The notes under the pieces were generated by a model, which searched no databases, had not been told where the DNA came from, and was given only the letters and a program-made list of their open reading frames with translations. Of a stretch of DNA of 64,000 nt, positions 45,196 through 53,283 are shown piece by piece. Position 1 is the first letter of the stretch. Every line of letters starts with the position of its first letter. The position numbers and the translations under genes are program-made. Origin of the DNA: Faecalicatena fissicatena (lineage in GTDB: Bacteria > Bacillota > Clostridia > Lachnospirales > Lachnospiraceae); assembly GCA_001028025.1 (NCBI GenBank), contig LDAQ01000062.1:42450-106449 (forward strand), written 5' to 3'.

Positions 45196-46062
45196 TTATG
45201 AATGCTGTCCCGGAAGCAGCATGCCGAGATACTGTTCGTAATCCACGCCGTCATTGCGTGGAATGCCTTCCCTCACCGAATCCGTAATTGCACGTTCTAT
45301 AAAGGCCCCTGCAAGTTCTATGCTTTTGGATATCTCATCCCCCCTCGCCAGCCCGGCCGCAACAACGGATGCAAATAGATCCCCCGTCCCGGAATAACTT
45401 CCTCCTATATATGGAAATGCAGAAAAACTGCTCTTACCTGCATTAACCGCCAGATTCCCCATCTTCTCAATGCCATCCTCCGCATCCCGAAAATGGATTC
45501 CCGTCACTACTACGTTCTTCGGCCCTCTCCTCATCAGATTAGCCGCCATCTGCTCAACTGCAACGAGAAGATGTTTCTCATCGGTCATTTCCCGGATCAT
45601 CCTGAAGTCTGTATCCGTCAGGAGGCAGAGTTCTGTCAGATTTGGTGTCACTACATCGGCCTGAAATGCCAGCTCCTTCATCAGGCTGCACAGCCTTTCT
45701 GTAAACATGGTATATACATTTCCGTTGTCTCCCATTACCGGGTCCACAAGAAGAAATGTCTTTTTGTTCCGGAATGTATCCAGAAATTCGAAAATATTCT
45801 CGATCTGGCGTTCGCTGGCTACAAACCCTGTATAAATTCCATCGAACCGGGCATCCATCTTTTCCCATTCCCGCCGGAAATGCTGCATCTTATCTGTATA
45901 GTCATCACAATAATAACTGGGATACCCGGTCTGCGCGCTCAGGACCGCGGTAGGCAGCGGACATGGCTGGACTCCCATAACCGATATAACAGAGATGGCG
46001 GCCGTCAGGGAGCACCGTCCAAACCCGGATAAATCATTGATGACTGCAATTTTCTTTGTCAT
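45196..46062 (-). CDS. Pyridoxamine/pyridoxal kinase (PdxY/PdxK-type)
   Basis: A 288-aa ribokinase-fold enzyme. VINDLSGFGRCSLTAAISV is the substrate-binding opening of the PdxK/PdxY group, LVDPVMGDNG and VVTPNLTE are family landmarks, and GGSYSGTGDLFASVVAAGL contains the anion hole GTGD with the catalytic Asp. It phosphorylates B6 vitamers for salvage to PLP. The start at 46062 has GAGG 8 nt upstream, while the upstream in-frame ATGs have none. It lies 20 nt ahead of the ECF S component gene, so uptake and trapping of the vitamin may be coupled. Confidence 0.88.
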   Translation of the reverse strand: MTKKIAVINDLSGFGRCSLTAAISVISVMGVQPCPLPTAVLSAQTGYPSYYCDDYTDKMQHFRREWEKMDARFDGIYTGFVASERQIENIFEFLDTFRNKKTFLLVDPVMGDNGNVYTMFTERLCSLMKELAFQADVVTPNLTELCLLTDTDFRMIREMTDEKHLLVAVEQMAANLMRRGPKNVVVTGIHFRDAEDGIEKMGNLAVNAGKSSFSAFPYIGGSYSGTGDLFASVVAAGLARGDEISKSIELAGAFIERAITDSVREGIPRNDGVDYEQYLGMLLPGQHS

Positions 46063-46352
46063 AAATATTTCCTCATTTCTCATATCACAGAGCTGTTTTT
46101 TACTGCCCCGCACGAGGCGTTGTCCCCCGCCGCACAGCCTCCGTCAGAATAACGTTCTGCCGCCGAAGTGCCGATATGCTTTATTATCACTTGCATGCCA
46201 TGATATCACAAAACTGGTTTAGCCTAAATGTCCAGTTATATATCTTTTAACCAGACCAGTTGAATTTGTGCCTGTAGCAGCCGCATCGCGGCGTGTGCAT
46301 CCCCCGGAGGATTTTTATGATATAGGGAATTCCAGAGGAATTCCCTATATCA
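46063..46352. other. Intergenic stretch upstream of the pyridoxamine kinase gene
   Basis: No coding potential was seen. It should contain the promoter of the kinase operon, but no clear -35/-10 pair was picked out. Its right end holds the long palindrome at 46312-46358. Confidence 0.4.
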
Positions 46353-46358
46353 TAAAAA
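46312..46358. repeat. Perfect long palindrome, 22-bp arms, 3-nt loop
   Basis: Left arm TTTTTATGATATAGGGAATT and beyond, loop AGA, right arm its exact complement. It shares bases with the T run of the adjoining terminator (46353-46416). It does not end in a T run on either strand as a terminator would. Confidence 0.85.
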
Positions 46359-46416
46359 AAGGCTCTTCCGACATACCAGATACCGGATTCAATCCGTTCC
46401 TGCGTCGAAAGAGCCT
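46353..46416 (-). terminator. Terminator of the sugar operon after the isomerase gene
   Basis: On the minus strand AGGCTCTTTCGAC and GTCGGAAGAGCCT pair, an inner GGATTGAATCC hairpin is present, and seven T follow. Confidence 0.85.
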
Positions 46417-46511
46417 CATTCACAATGCACTCAATTTACTGTAATTCTTACCTTATTCTTCATTTTCCGAAAAATGTTCTCATATCCCGTCCCGGGATTC
46501 TGCCATCTTGC

Positions 46512-47195
46512 CTATTCTGCTTTTGGATACTCCGTACAAAGCAGGCGGTAAGGCTTTTCATCTTCCTCAATCTCAGGAAAACGTCCGATTGGTGCATAAA
46601 AGCAATTATCATGCTCATCATCATTACACATGGAGACTTCTCCCAATAATACGGCCCCGCCAGTCTCCGGTACAATGAAATCATGATACATATATGGAGT
46701 AATTGTAATACTCTCCCCTGGCTTTAAGCAAACCTTGGTTCCCGCCGGAACCACTTCTGTCTTTCCGTCTTTATGTACAGCAACATCTGTGTCCAGCATG
46801 GTTTTATCTTCTGCGCCATTGTACACAGTGATATAAATATCATTTCCACCGCGGTTTATAATGTCTTCCATCTTGTTCCAGTGATAGTGCATCGGAGACG
46901 TCTGTCCCTCATACAGCATCAGAAGCTTTTCCGCATATGTCTTTGGATATTTGTCCGGCATCTTCTGATTCCCGTTACGAATCGTAAGAAGGGAGAATCC
47001 TACTTTATCAAAATTATCCAGTCCATAATCTGTAATATCCCATCCCAGACAGTTGTCACGGACTTCATCGTATTCGTGCCCGATGCCTTTCCATTCCTCC
47101 GGGGTCAGTTTTGCAAATGGCGGGATTTCAAATCTGTGTTCTTCAATCAGTGCTTCCATGTCCTTAATAACTTCGTTGATTCTTGAGCGTTTCAT
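46512..47195 (-). CDS. D-lyxose/D-mannose ketol-isomerase (cupin type)
   Basis: A 227-aa cupin enzyme starting MKRSRINEVIKDMEALIEEH, very like the known D-lyxose isomerases of E. coli O157 and B. subtilis YdaE. Metal ligands are visible in SPMHYHWNKMEDI (two His and Glu) and YMYHDF (His). These enzymes interconvert D-lyxose and D-xylulose, and D-mannose and D-fructose. The start at 47195 was preferred over an ATG 12 nt earlier because of the family N-terminus and GGATGGG at 7 nt. It is the last gene of the sugar operon and is followed by a terminator. It could provide the ketose that the kinase and aldolases then process. Confidence 0.88.
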   Translation of the reverse strand: MKRSRINEVIKDMEALIEEHRFEIPPFAKLTPEEWKGIGHEYDEVRDNCLGWDITDYGLDNFDKVGFSLLTIRNGNQKMPDKYPKTYAEKLLMLYEGQTSPMHYHWNKMEDIINRGGNDIYITVYNGAEDKTMLDTDVAVHKDGKTEVVPAGTKVCLKPGESITITPYMYHDFIVPETGGAVLLGEVSMCNDDEHDNCFYAPIGRFPEIEEDEKPYRLLCTEYPKAE

Positions 47196-47272
47196 ACTAT
47201 AACCCATCCTTTCTTATATCCAAATAGCAGGGCACACTGTCCCTGCTATCCGCTTCTTTACCTGCAGTAAGC

Positions 47273-48121
47273 TTATAACTTATACTCAGATAAAATCGTC
47301 TCCGGCCTGTCTGCCTGTTTCGTCTGAATCCATTCCTCATTCGTAACAAAATTCAAAAGTGCATCAATGGTAGCCATCACGTTTGTCTGCGCATAATCTT
47401 TATAATAGTTAAAGGCCTCGTCTTTCCCGCTGGACAGCAGCACGTAATCGGCGAGTTCCGATACCGGTGACTGTACATGATCTGTAATGGCAATCGTCTT
47501 AAGTCCCTTGTCTTTGGCCAGTTCCAATCCCAGAACCACTGGCTTTGACGTACCCGACTTGGATATTGCCACTACGATATCCTCCGGCTCCGCGAGATTG
47601 ACATGGTTCATAAAAAATTCCGCGGATGATCCATAAGTGCTTCTTATTCCAAGCCTTCCCAGCCTGAATCCCATGTACTGTGATACCGAGCACGTATTAC
47701 CGATGGCTATGATATGTGCCTGTTTACATATCTTCAAAAGATTCACGCAATTCCACATGACTTCAGGATCTATTCTTCTGCCGATCCCAATCAACATTTC
47801 TGCATAGTCATGAAACACCTTTGCAATCGCCCCGGTGTTCTTCGGAATCACCATACCCTCATACTGCTTCTTTCCCAAATCTCTTGCAAGCGTAATCCGA
47901 AACTGATAATATCCCGTATATCCAATATGGTGGCACATGCGCACAATCGTAGCATCGCTTACACCGCTCTGCTTTGCCAGCTCCGAAACATTGGAGTCCA
48001 CTGTTTTCTGTGGATTCTGCAAAACAAAATCTGCTACTTTTTTCTCTGCCGCAAATATTTCCTCGTACTTTTCTTTAATAACGTCAAGTACTTCCCTCTG
48101 TAATATATTATCATTCTTCAA
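47273..48121 (-). CDS. MurR/RpiR family transcriptional regulator
   Basis: A 282-aa regulator with an N-terminal helix-turn-helix (about residues 1-80; SELAKQSGVSDATIVRMCHHIGY) and a C-terminal SIS sugar-phosphate binding domain (about 120-260; AIGNTCSVSQYMGFRL, VVAISKSGTSKPVV). Family members usually sense a sugar phosphate and control the neighbouring catabolic genes. The start is TTG at 48121 with GGAG 9 nt upstream. It lies between the aldolase and isomerase genes and most likely regulates this sugar operon. No operator could be defined by eye. Confidence 0.92.
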   Translation of the reverse strand: MKNDNILQREVLDVIKEKYEEIFAAEKKVADFVLQNPQKTVDSNVSELAKQSGVSDATIVRMCHHIGYTGYYQFRITLARDLGKKQYEGMVIPKNTGAIAKVFHDYAEMLIGIGRRIDPEVMWNCVNLLKICKQAHIIAIGNTCSVSQYMGFRLGRLGIRSTYGSSAEFFMNHVNLAEPEDIVVAISKSGTSKPVVLGLELAKDKGLKTIAITDHVQSPVSELADYVLLSSGKDEAFNYYKDYAQTNVMATIDALLNFVTNEEWIQTKQADRPETILSEYKL

Positions 48122-48209
48122 GGCTCTCTACTCCAAACAGTTTTTATCATAAATCCATCTTGAATCACTTAATATTATAGTATCATATATGCCATCCTCT
48201 GTCACCAAT

Positions 48210-48268
48210 AATCCGCAGTTTACCGCGGATTCGCCCAAGGGGCACGTGGTACGGGATGCCCCTTTTTG
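48210..48268 (+). repeat. Dispersed two-hairpin repeat, copy C
   Basis: CCGCAG-TTTA-CCGCGG, CGCCCAAGGGGCA and TGCCCCTTTTT. In plus sense the second hairpin ends in a T run, like a terminator, but no rightward gene precedes it. Confidence 0.7.
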
Positions 48269-48296
48269 TCATCTCTTTTTCTTATCTTCCTGCCGT

Positions 48297-49151
48297 TTAA
48301 AAATGGCAAAGTGTCTTCATGCGCTCCTCTAAGTATGGCTGTAATTTAGCCTGAACGTACTCCGGCAGATTGATAATCTTAACGGGATCCGGATTATCCG
48401 TATTTTCCAGAGAAAAGGCTGCCACTGCGTCGTAATATCTTCCTAAAAATTCCGTGCCCAAATTGAATTTATTGATTCCCTTTGAAAATGCTGTCAGTAA
48501 CTGATCGTCCGGTATACCGCTGCCGCCGTGAAGCACCAGAGATACATCCGTTGCCGCGTGGATCTCCTCAAGACGCGGAATATCCAGATGCGGAGTATCT
48601 TGATATTCACCATGTGCATTTCCGATAGAAACTGCCAGGGAATTCACCCCCGTCTCTCTGCAGAATTTTTCTGCGGCATCTGCCTTAGTATACAGATCTT
48701 CCCTGGCGTTATCGGAATCTGCTGCCGCTCCAACGTGGCCGATCTCGCCCTCTACACACACGCCCCAATCGCGGGTCTTAAGAACCACCTCTCTGGTCAG
48801 TGCAATATTGGTATCCAGATCATTCATTGACCCGTCAATCATAACAGATTCAAATCCCGCTCCTATGGTTGTCATAATCGCGTCATAAGTAAAATCATGG
48901 TCCGCATGCAGTCCAATCGGAACTTTCACTTCATTTGCCAGTTCTTTTACCATGGCTGCATAACTTGCAAACCCGGTTGTATGCTGAACTGTAACATGCT
49001 CCGGGTACAGCATCACCATTGCGGGTGTATTCGTGGCCTCTGCTGCGTATACGACGGATCTTGCCATCGTATAATCCATACAGATGAATGAGATTACCGA
49101 AGTATTGCTCTCTTTCGCCATTTTTAATATGTTTTGTGTTTTTTCATACAT
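48297..49151 (-). CDS. Class II fructose-bisphosphate aldolase family protein (copy 1)
   Basis: A 284-aa zinc-dependent aldolase of the FbaA/GatY/KbaY group. Landmarks are GLHADHDFTYDAI (catalytic Asp and zinc His), VEGEIGHVG (Glu), SIGNAHGEY (His) and LVLHGGSGIPDD (His), then NKFNLGTEF for the phosphate site. It splits or joins a ketose phosphate with DHAP and an aldehyde. The start at 49151 has AAGGAG 8 nt upstream; an ATG 42 nt earlier has none. A second, divergent aldolase lies on the other side of the kinase gene. The two probably differ in substrate. Confidence 0.9.
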   Translation of the reverse strand: MYEKTQNILKMAKESNTSVISFICMDYTMARSVVYAAEATNTPAMVMLYPEHVTVQHTTGFASYAAMVKELANEVKVPIGLHADHDFTYDAIMTTIGAGFESVMIDGSMNDLDTNIALTREVVLKTRDWGVCVEGEIGHVGAAADSDNAREDLYTKADAAEKFCRETGVNSLAVSIGNAHGEYQDTPHLDIPRLEEIHAATDVSLVLHGGSGIPDDQLLTAFSKGINKFNLGTEFLGRYYDAVAAFSLENTDNPDPVKIINLPEYVQAKLQPYLEERMKTLCHF

Positions 49152-49218
49152 TGTGTTCTCTCCTTCATATGATGTCTGATTGTTGCTATCCACGTCCCAG
49201 GGCCGTGCATAGAAGCGT

Positions 49219-50430
49219 CTATTCTTCTCTGCTCTCCTTCAGCAGTCCCGGCAGAAGTCCACCCGCAAAAGAATCACCCAGACCGACTACTGTTGGTTTC
49301 TCTACATGGCTTAAATCCTTACACGGGATACAATAAATCTTATCTCCCAGCATCTCACTCATTTTTTCGCAGAATGATATGCTGTCTGTTTTGTCGGGTA
49401 TATCTTTTGTCTGTGCATAGTCTTCCAAAGTAAAGTTATCCCCGATCCGGAAGCGTGTTGCCGCCATTGTGACCCCGCCCTCCAGAGATGCTTTCATCAT
49501 GCCTGCATCTACTCCATAGACCAGTGCCCATGCGGCAGAATGCACCAGAATCAACCTGATGCCCGTATTGTCATAAACATATTTCACGGCCTCCACCACT
49601 GCATGTGGGTCAAGTATATCAATGGATTTACCGATGTACTGCTGCAGTTCGTCTTCATTCATGCTTAACACATCGATTTGGGGTGCCAGCTGTTCGTGAA
49701 CGCAGCTGCGGGCTTCTTTCTTAACATAGCATCCGTCTTCCATAACCACAACCGCATCCGCCGGCAGATAAGCCAGCAATGACTTTGTCTTTTCCATCCT
49801 GTCTTTCAGCACGTCTAAATCCAGCATTTCAGAAAATGATCCCAACAAAAACACTTCACATCCGCCAATCATTTTTCCGAATTCATCGGGCAGGACAGGC
49901 ATATTCAGACTGTCTGCATCCCGTGAGATCAATACCCTGTTTTCTCTGGGTGTGATAAAATCAATGTCATTCGCATGGATCCTCACTCCCTTTAAGCATT
50001 GCAGAACAACGTGCGGGAATATCTCATTCTGCTCCGGCCCTACCCCGGGCAGAACCCGGACACTTGACGGCATCAACCGTTTCACATGCTCATTATAACA
50101 GCTGGTTTGCAGCACGCTGGGATAGCCCAGGCGATCCAAAATAATAGCGGCACGGGTAGGCGTTCCTCCCAAAGTCACTTCATACTCAAAATGATTCGCA
50201 AACTCAACGCACATCTCGGGCGTGTCAGGGACCATCTCACATCCGATACCAGCCTGCAAATGTGCAAGACTCATAATCCAAATTGCGCGTTCTGAATCAA
50301 CATCAATATCCATTCTCAGCTCATCTGCATGGATATCAAATGCCTTTATCTGTTCTTCTATAACCTGCGTATCCCATTTCAGTTCATAATCTACGCATGT
50401 ATGAAAGCCCAGTGCAATTCTCTCATTCAT
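49219..50430 (-). CDS. ADP-dependent phosphofructokinase/glucokinase family kinase
   Basis: A 403-aa sugar kinase of the ADP-specific group (PF04587), a ribokinase-fold branch best known from archaea but also present in bacteria. LGGTPTRAAIILDRLGYP is the sugar-binding part, VLSMNEDELQQYIG holds the NxxE-type metal motif and VVGLGDSFAGGLLPGL the catalytic GxGD near residue 386. It is somewhat shorter than archaeal enzymes (about 450-480 aa). AAGGAG lies 8 nt before the ATG. It sits between two class II aldolase genes, so its product is probably a ketose bisphosphate for one of them. The sugar is not known. Confidence 0.82.
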   Translation of the reverse strand: MNERIALGFHTCVDYELKWDTQVIEEQIKAFDIHADELRMDIDVDSERAIWIMSLAHLQAGIGCEMVPDTPEMCVEFANHFEYEVTLGGTPTRAAIILDRLGYPSVLQTSCYNEHVKRLMPSSVRVLPGVGPEQNEIFPHVVLQCLKGVRIHANDIDFITPRENRVLISRDADSLNMPVLPDEFGKMIGGCEVFLLGSFSEMLDLDVLKDRMEKTKSLLAYLPADAVVVMEDGCYVKKEARSCVHEQLAPQIDVLSMNEDELQQYIGKSIDILDPHAVVEAVKYVYDNTGIRLILVHSAAWALVYGVDAGMMKASLEGGVTMAATRFRIGDNFTLEDYAQTKDIPDKTDSISFCEKMSEMLGDKIYCIPCKDLSHVEKPTVVGLGDSFAGGLLPGLLKESREE

Positions 50431-50465
50431 TCTGCGGTCTCCTTCAGTTATATGGAATAGAGTTC

Positions 50466-51326
50466 CTAGTAAAGTGATGCTTTTCCTGCTGCCTGGAATA
50501 GTTCAATCTTATCAAAAGCAACTACTTTCATTGCTTCTACACAGATCGGCTGAATCTGGTTTGGCTCACGGAGAGATGCATCCTGAAGAACTTCTCGCAT
50601 TTTCTCATAGTAAGCCGCTTTGATGTCGCTGGAAATGTTTATCTTGTTTACGCCATGCTCTACAGATTTTGCAATTTCTGAATCTTTGTTAGAAGATCCG
50701 CCATGAAGTACAAGCGGTGCATCCACAACTTTTTTAATTTCATCCAGAATGTCAATGCGAAGTTCCGGTTTCATGTCTTTTGGATAAATACCGTGGCAGG
50801 TTCCGATTGCAATTGCCAGACAGTCAATACCAGTTTTCTCAATGAAATCTTTTGCCTGCATTGGATCTGTATATAAGATTTCATCGGGTGCCGTTGTTTC
50901 TACGGAATCTGTATTTCCGATTGTTCCAAGCTCACCCTCTACTGATACATTCACTGCATGTGCAGCCTCACATACCTTCTGGCATGTTGCCACATTTCCT
51001 TCATATGGCTGGCTGGAGGCATCAATCATAACGGAGGTGAATCCTGCGCGGATTGCCGTAATCACCTGTTCAAAAGTTCCGCCGTGATCCAGATGAATCA
51101 CTGCAGGTACAGAAGAATTATGAATTCTCTCAACGATCCCCTTCACCATCTCAGTTGTAATATGGCTTAATTCATCCGGATGAATTGCAATAATCACAGG
51201 CGCATTTTTTTCTTCAGATGCCTCCATGATCCCATTAAACATATTATAATCACTAATGTTAAATGCAGGTACCGCAAAGTTGTTCTCATTCGCAACAGCA
51301 AGTAATTCTTTCATGTTCATTAACAT
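50466..51326 (-). CDS. Class II ketose-bisphosphate aldolase (copy 2)
   Basis: A 286-aa aldolase with VIHLDHGGTFEQVITAI (catalytic Asp and zinc His), SVEGELGTIGN (Glu), AIGTCHGIYPKD (His) and PLVLHGGSSNKD (His), and NKINISSDIK for phosphate binding. It resembles GatY/KbaY and FbaA about equally. Start at 51326, with GAGGAG 7 nt upstream, preferred to an ATG two codons earlier. It is clearly diverged from the other aldolase in this operon, so the pair is not a recent duplication. It lies 107 nt downstream of the permease stop, with a repeat copy between. Confidence 0.9.
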   Translation of the reverse strand: MLMNMKELLAVANENNFAVPAFNISDYNMFNGIMEASEEKNAPVIIAIHPDELSHITTEMVKGIVERIHNSSVPAVIHLDHGGTFEQVITAIRAGFTSVMIDASSQPYEGNVATCQKVCEAAHAVNVSVEGELGTIGNTDSVETTAPDEILYTDPMQAKDFIEKTGIDCLAIAIGTCHGIYPKDMKPELRIDILDEIKKVVDAPLVLHGGSSNKDSEIAKSVEHGVNKINISSDIKAAYYEKMREVLQDASLREPNQIQPICVEAMKVVAFDKIELFQAAGKASLY

Positions 51327-51365
51327 AATCATTCTCCTCTTTTCTTTAAAATTAAAATATATATA

Positions 51366-51423
51366 CTGTTCCGCAGCTCCGCTGCAGACCGCCCGCAGGG
51401 TACGGGGTACCCTTTGGGTATAC
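51366..51423 (+). repeat. Dispersed two-hairpin repeat, copy D
   Basis: CCGCAGCTCCGCTGCAG, CCGCCCGCAGGGTA, GGTACCCTTTGGGTATAC. It lies between the inner permease gene and aldolase copy 2 within the putative operon. Confidence 0.7.
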
Positions 51424-51433
51424 CTATTTTCCT

Positions 51434-52270
51434 TTAGCCCTTTACACCGCCGGAAGACATACCGGCTATAAAGTATTTCTGGAAAAAGATAAACAAAATC
51501 AGTACAGGAATGGAGCCCAGCACACTCATCGCCATCATCTGGCTCCAGTCATATCCATGCTGTCCCATCAATAAGTTGATCCCAATCGGTACTGTACGCA
51601 TATTGTTTGTCTGTGTCAAAGCCAGTGCGAACAGATACTCGTTCCATGCCTGCATAAAAGTGTACATACCTACAGAAACCATTCCCGGTATTGATATCGG
51701 CACTAATACAGACCAAAGCGCTTTCCATCTGGAACCGCCATCAATCATAACGGCTTCATCCAGTTCCCTGGACAGTGTATTAAAATAACCTGTCATCATT
51801 AAGATACAATACGGCAGCGTTGTAATCAGATAGGTAAGAATCAATGCAAAATATGTATTAAACAGTCTCATAGCAACAATCAGGCCCATGTACGGAATCA
51901 GCAGTACAATCGGCGGAATTGCCTGTACACTGACAATCAGAGAATTAAAAATGCCTTTCCCCGGAAAGTCAAATCTGCTGAATGCATATGCTGCAAGTAT
52001 ACCAACAAACAACGTCAGTAATACGACACACACTGCTACTATATAACTGTTGATAAAGTATCGTACCTTTGAAGAATCCGTCAGCACCGCGATGTATGAC
52101 GATAAACTGGCTGTCTTATCAAAAAATTTGGGCGGCCATGCGAAAATGGCCGAATTCGCTTTTAGTGAAGAGCAAATCATCCAAAATATTGGAAATGCTG
52201 AGAATAAACCACCCAAAACCAAAAGAATAGAAACTATAACTTTTGTCGTTTTTTTATAACTTCCAACCAT
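51434..52270 (-). CDS. ABC sugar transporter permease, MalG type
   Basis: A 278-aa permease with six membrane segments. The EAA loop for contact with the ATPase is DEAVMIDGGSRWKALWSVLVPISIP. AYAFSRFDFPGKGI and the C-terminal FIAGMSSGGVKG are typical of CUT1-family MalG-like subunits that import oligosaccharides or simple sugars. It starts 4 nt after the stop of the first permease gene. No ATP-binding subunit is encoded in the cluster, so a shared MsmK/MsiK-type ATPase elsewhere must energise it. Confidence 0.92.
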   Translation of the reverse strand: MVGSYKKTTKVIVSILLVLGGLFSAFPIFWMICSSLKANSAIFAWPPKFFDKTASLSSYIAVLTDSSKVRYFINSYIVAVCVVLLTLFVGILAAYAFSRFDFPGKGIFNSLIVSVQAIPPIVLLIPYMGLIVAMRLFNTYFALILTYLITTLPYCILMMTGYFNTLSRELDEAVMIDGGSRWKALWSVLVPISIPGMVSVGMYTFMQAWNEYLFALALTQTNNMRTVPIGINLLMGQHGYDWSQMMAMSVLGSIPVLILFIFFQKYFIAGMSSGGVKG

Positions 52271-52273
52271 CCC

Positions 52274-53155
52274 CTATTCCCTCACTTTCTTCTGCTGCTT
52301 CACATAGAAAATTGCAATAAATATGCAGACTACAAGCAATATCGTGGCTGCCGTTGCAGCCATACTATAATCCACTTTCTGGAATGCTTTTTTATAAATG
52401 TATATACTCAACGTCTCTGTTGAATTCACCGGGCCGCCGCCTGTTAACATCCAGATAACATTGAAGGACTGCAGCGTCCAGATAAAATCTAACATTGCGA
52501 TACTAATCAAAATCGGTTTCAATTGCGGTATGGTTATGTGCAGAAAGCTCTTTGTAGCTGTTGAACCATCAATAGCAGCGCTCTCGTACAGATCACCGGA
52601 GATTCCCTGCAGTCCTGCAAGAATACTGATCATATAAAATGGATAACCACACCAGATATTAATAAAACAAATAACCCCCAGTGCGATCGACCTGTTGCTC
52701 AGCCACTCTGTGTTTTGGGATATCTGCGGAAAGACAGACAGAAGATAGTTTACAATACCCGATGGCTGTAACATTAATTTCCACAGAATTGCAACAACGG
52801 ATGCCGTAAACACCCAGGGAAGAATATAAACAACACGGGCAATTGTTTTTGTTCTGGTTCCAAAATATTTCGAATTCAGCAGCATCGCAAATAGCATCCC
52901 CAGAACCAAATGGGCAACAACACTTACTACTACAAAGATAATCGTATTCGATATTGCACCTATATACTCGCTGTCTGCAAATATTGTTTTATAATTTTCC
53001 AATCCGACAAATTCCGGATTCTGTGAGACGACAGCTCCATCCACAAAAGAGTAACCGATTACCATGCAGATAGGTATAACCATGAAGACAATCATTAATA
53101 TTATTGTTGGGGCAAGATATCTGTATGGAGCAGTTTTCTTTCCTGTTAACTTCAA
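52274..53155 (-). CDS. ABC sugar transporter permease, MalF/UgpA type
   Basis: A 293-aa permease with six membrane segments. The EAA loop is YESAAIDGSTATKSFLHITIP and an NPEFVGLENY block near the N-terminus is characteristic of CUT1 UgpA/MalF-like subunits. The start is TTG at 53155 with GGAGGG 7 nt upstream; no ATG is better placed. It follows the binding-protein gene after a stem-loop and is directly followed by the second permease. Confidence 0.92.
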   Translation of the reverse strand: MKLTGKKTAPYRYLAPTIILMIVFMVIPICMVIGYSFVDGAVVSQNPEFVGLENYKTIFADSEYIGAISNTIIFVVVSVVAHLVLGMLFAMLLNSKYFGTRTKTIARVVYILPWVFTASVVAILWKLMLQPSGIVNYLLSVFPQISQNTEWLSNRSIALGVICFINIWCGYPFYMISILAGLQGISGDLYESAAIDGSTATKSFLHITIPQLKPILISIAMLDFIWTLQSFNVIWMLTGGGPVNSTETLSIYIYKKAFQKVDYSMAATAATILLVVCIFIAIFYVKQQKKVRE

Positions 53156-53230
53156 AATCAGTCCCTCCTATTATCCTGTTCTAACCCTATTAGCAAAAGA
53201 TTCTTTAGCCTGAGTCATAACTTTTTTAGA

Positions 53231-53263
53231 AATGGGGGGCAGGAATTCCCCCCGCTCCCCATT
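53231..53263 (-). other. Stem-loop between binding-protein and permease genes
   Basis: AATGGGG and CCCCATT arms with G/C-rich interior. Such hairpins after binding-protein genes often protect the upstream mRNA and lower expression of the permeases; that role here is inferred. Confidence 0.6.
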
Positions 53264-53283
53264 CCTATTGCCTTTTAATTCAT

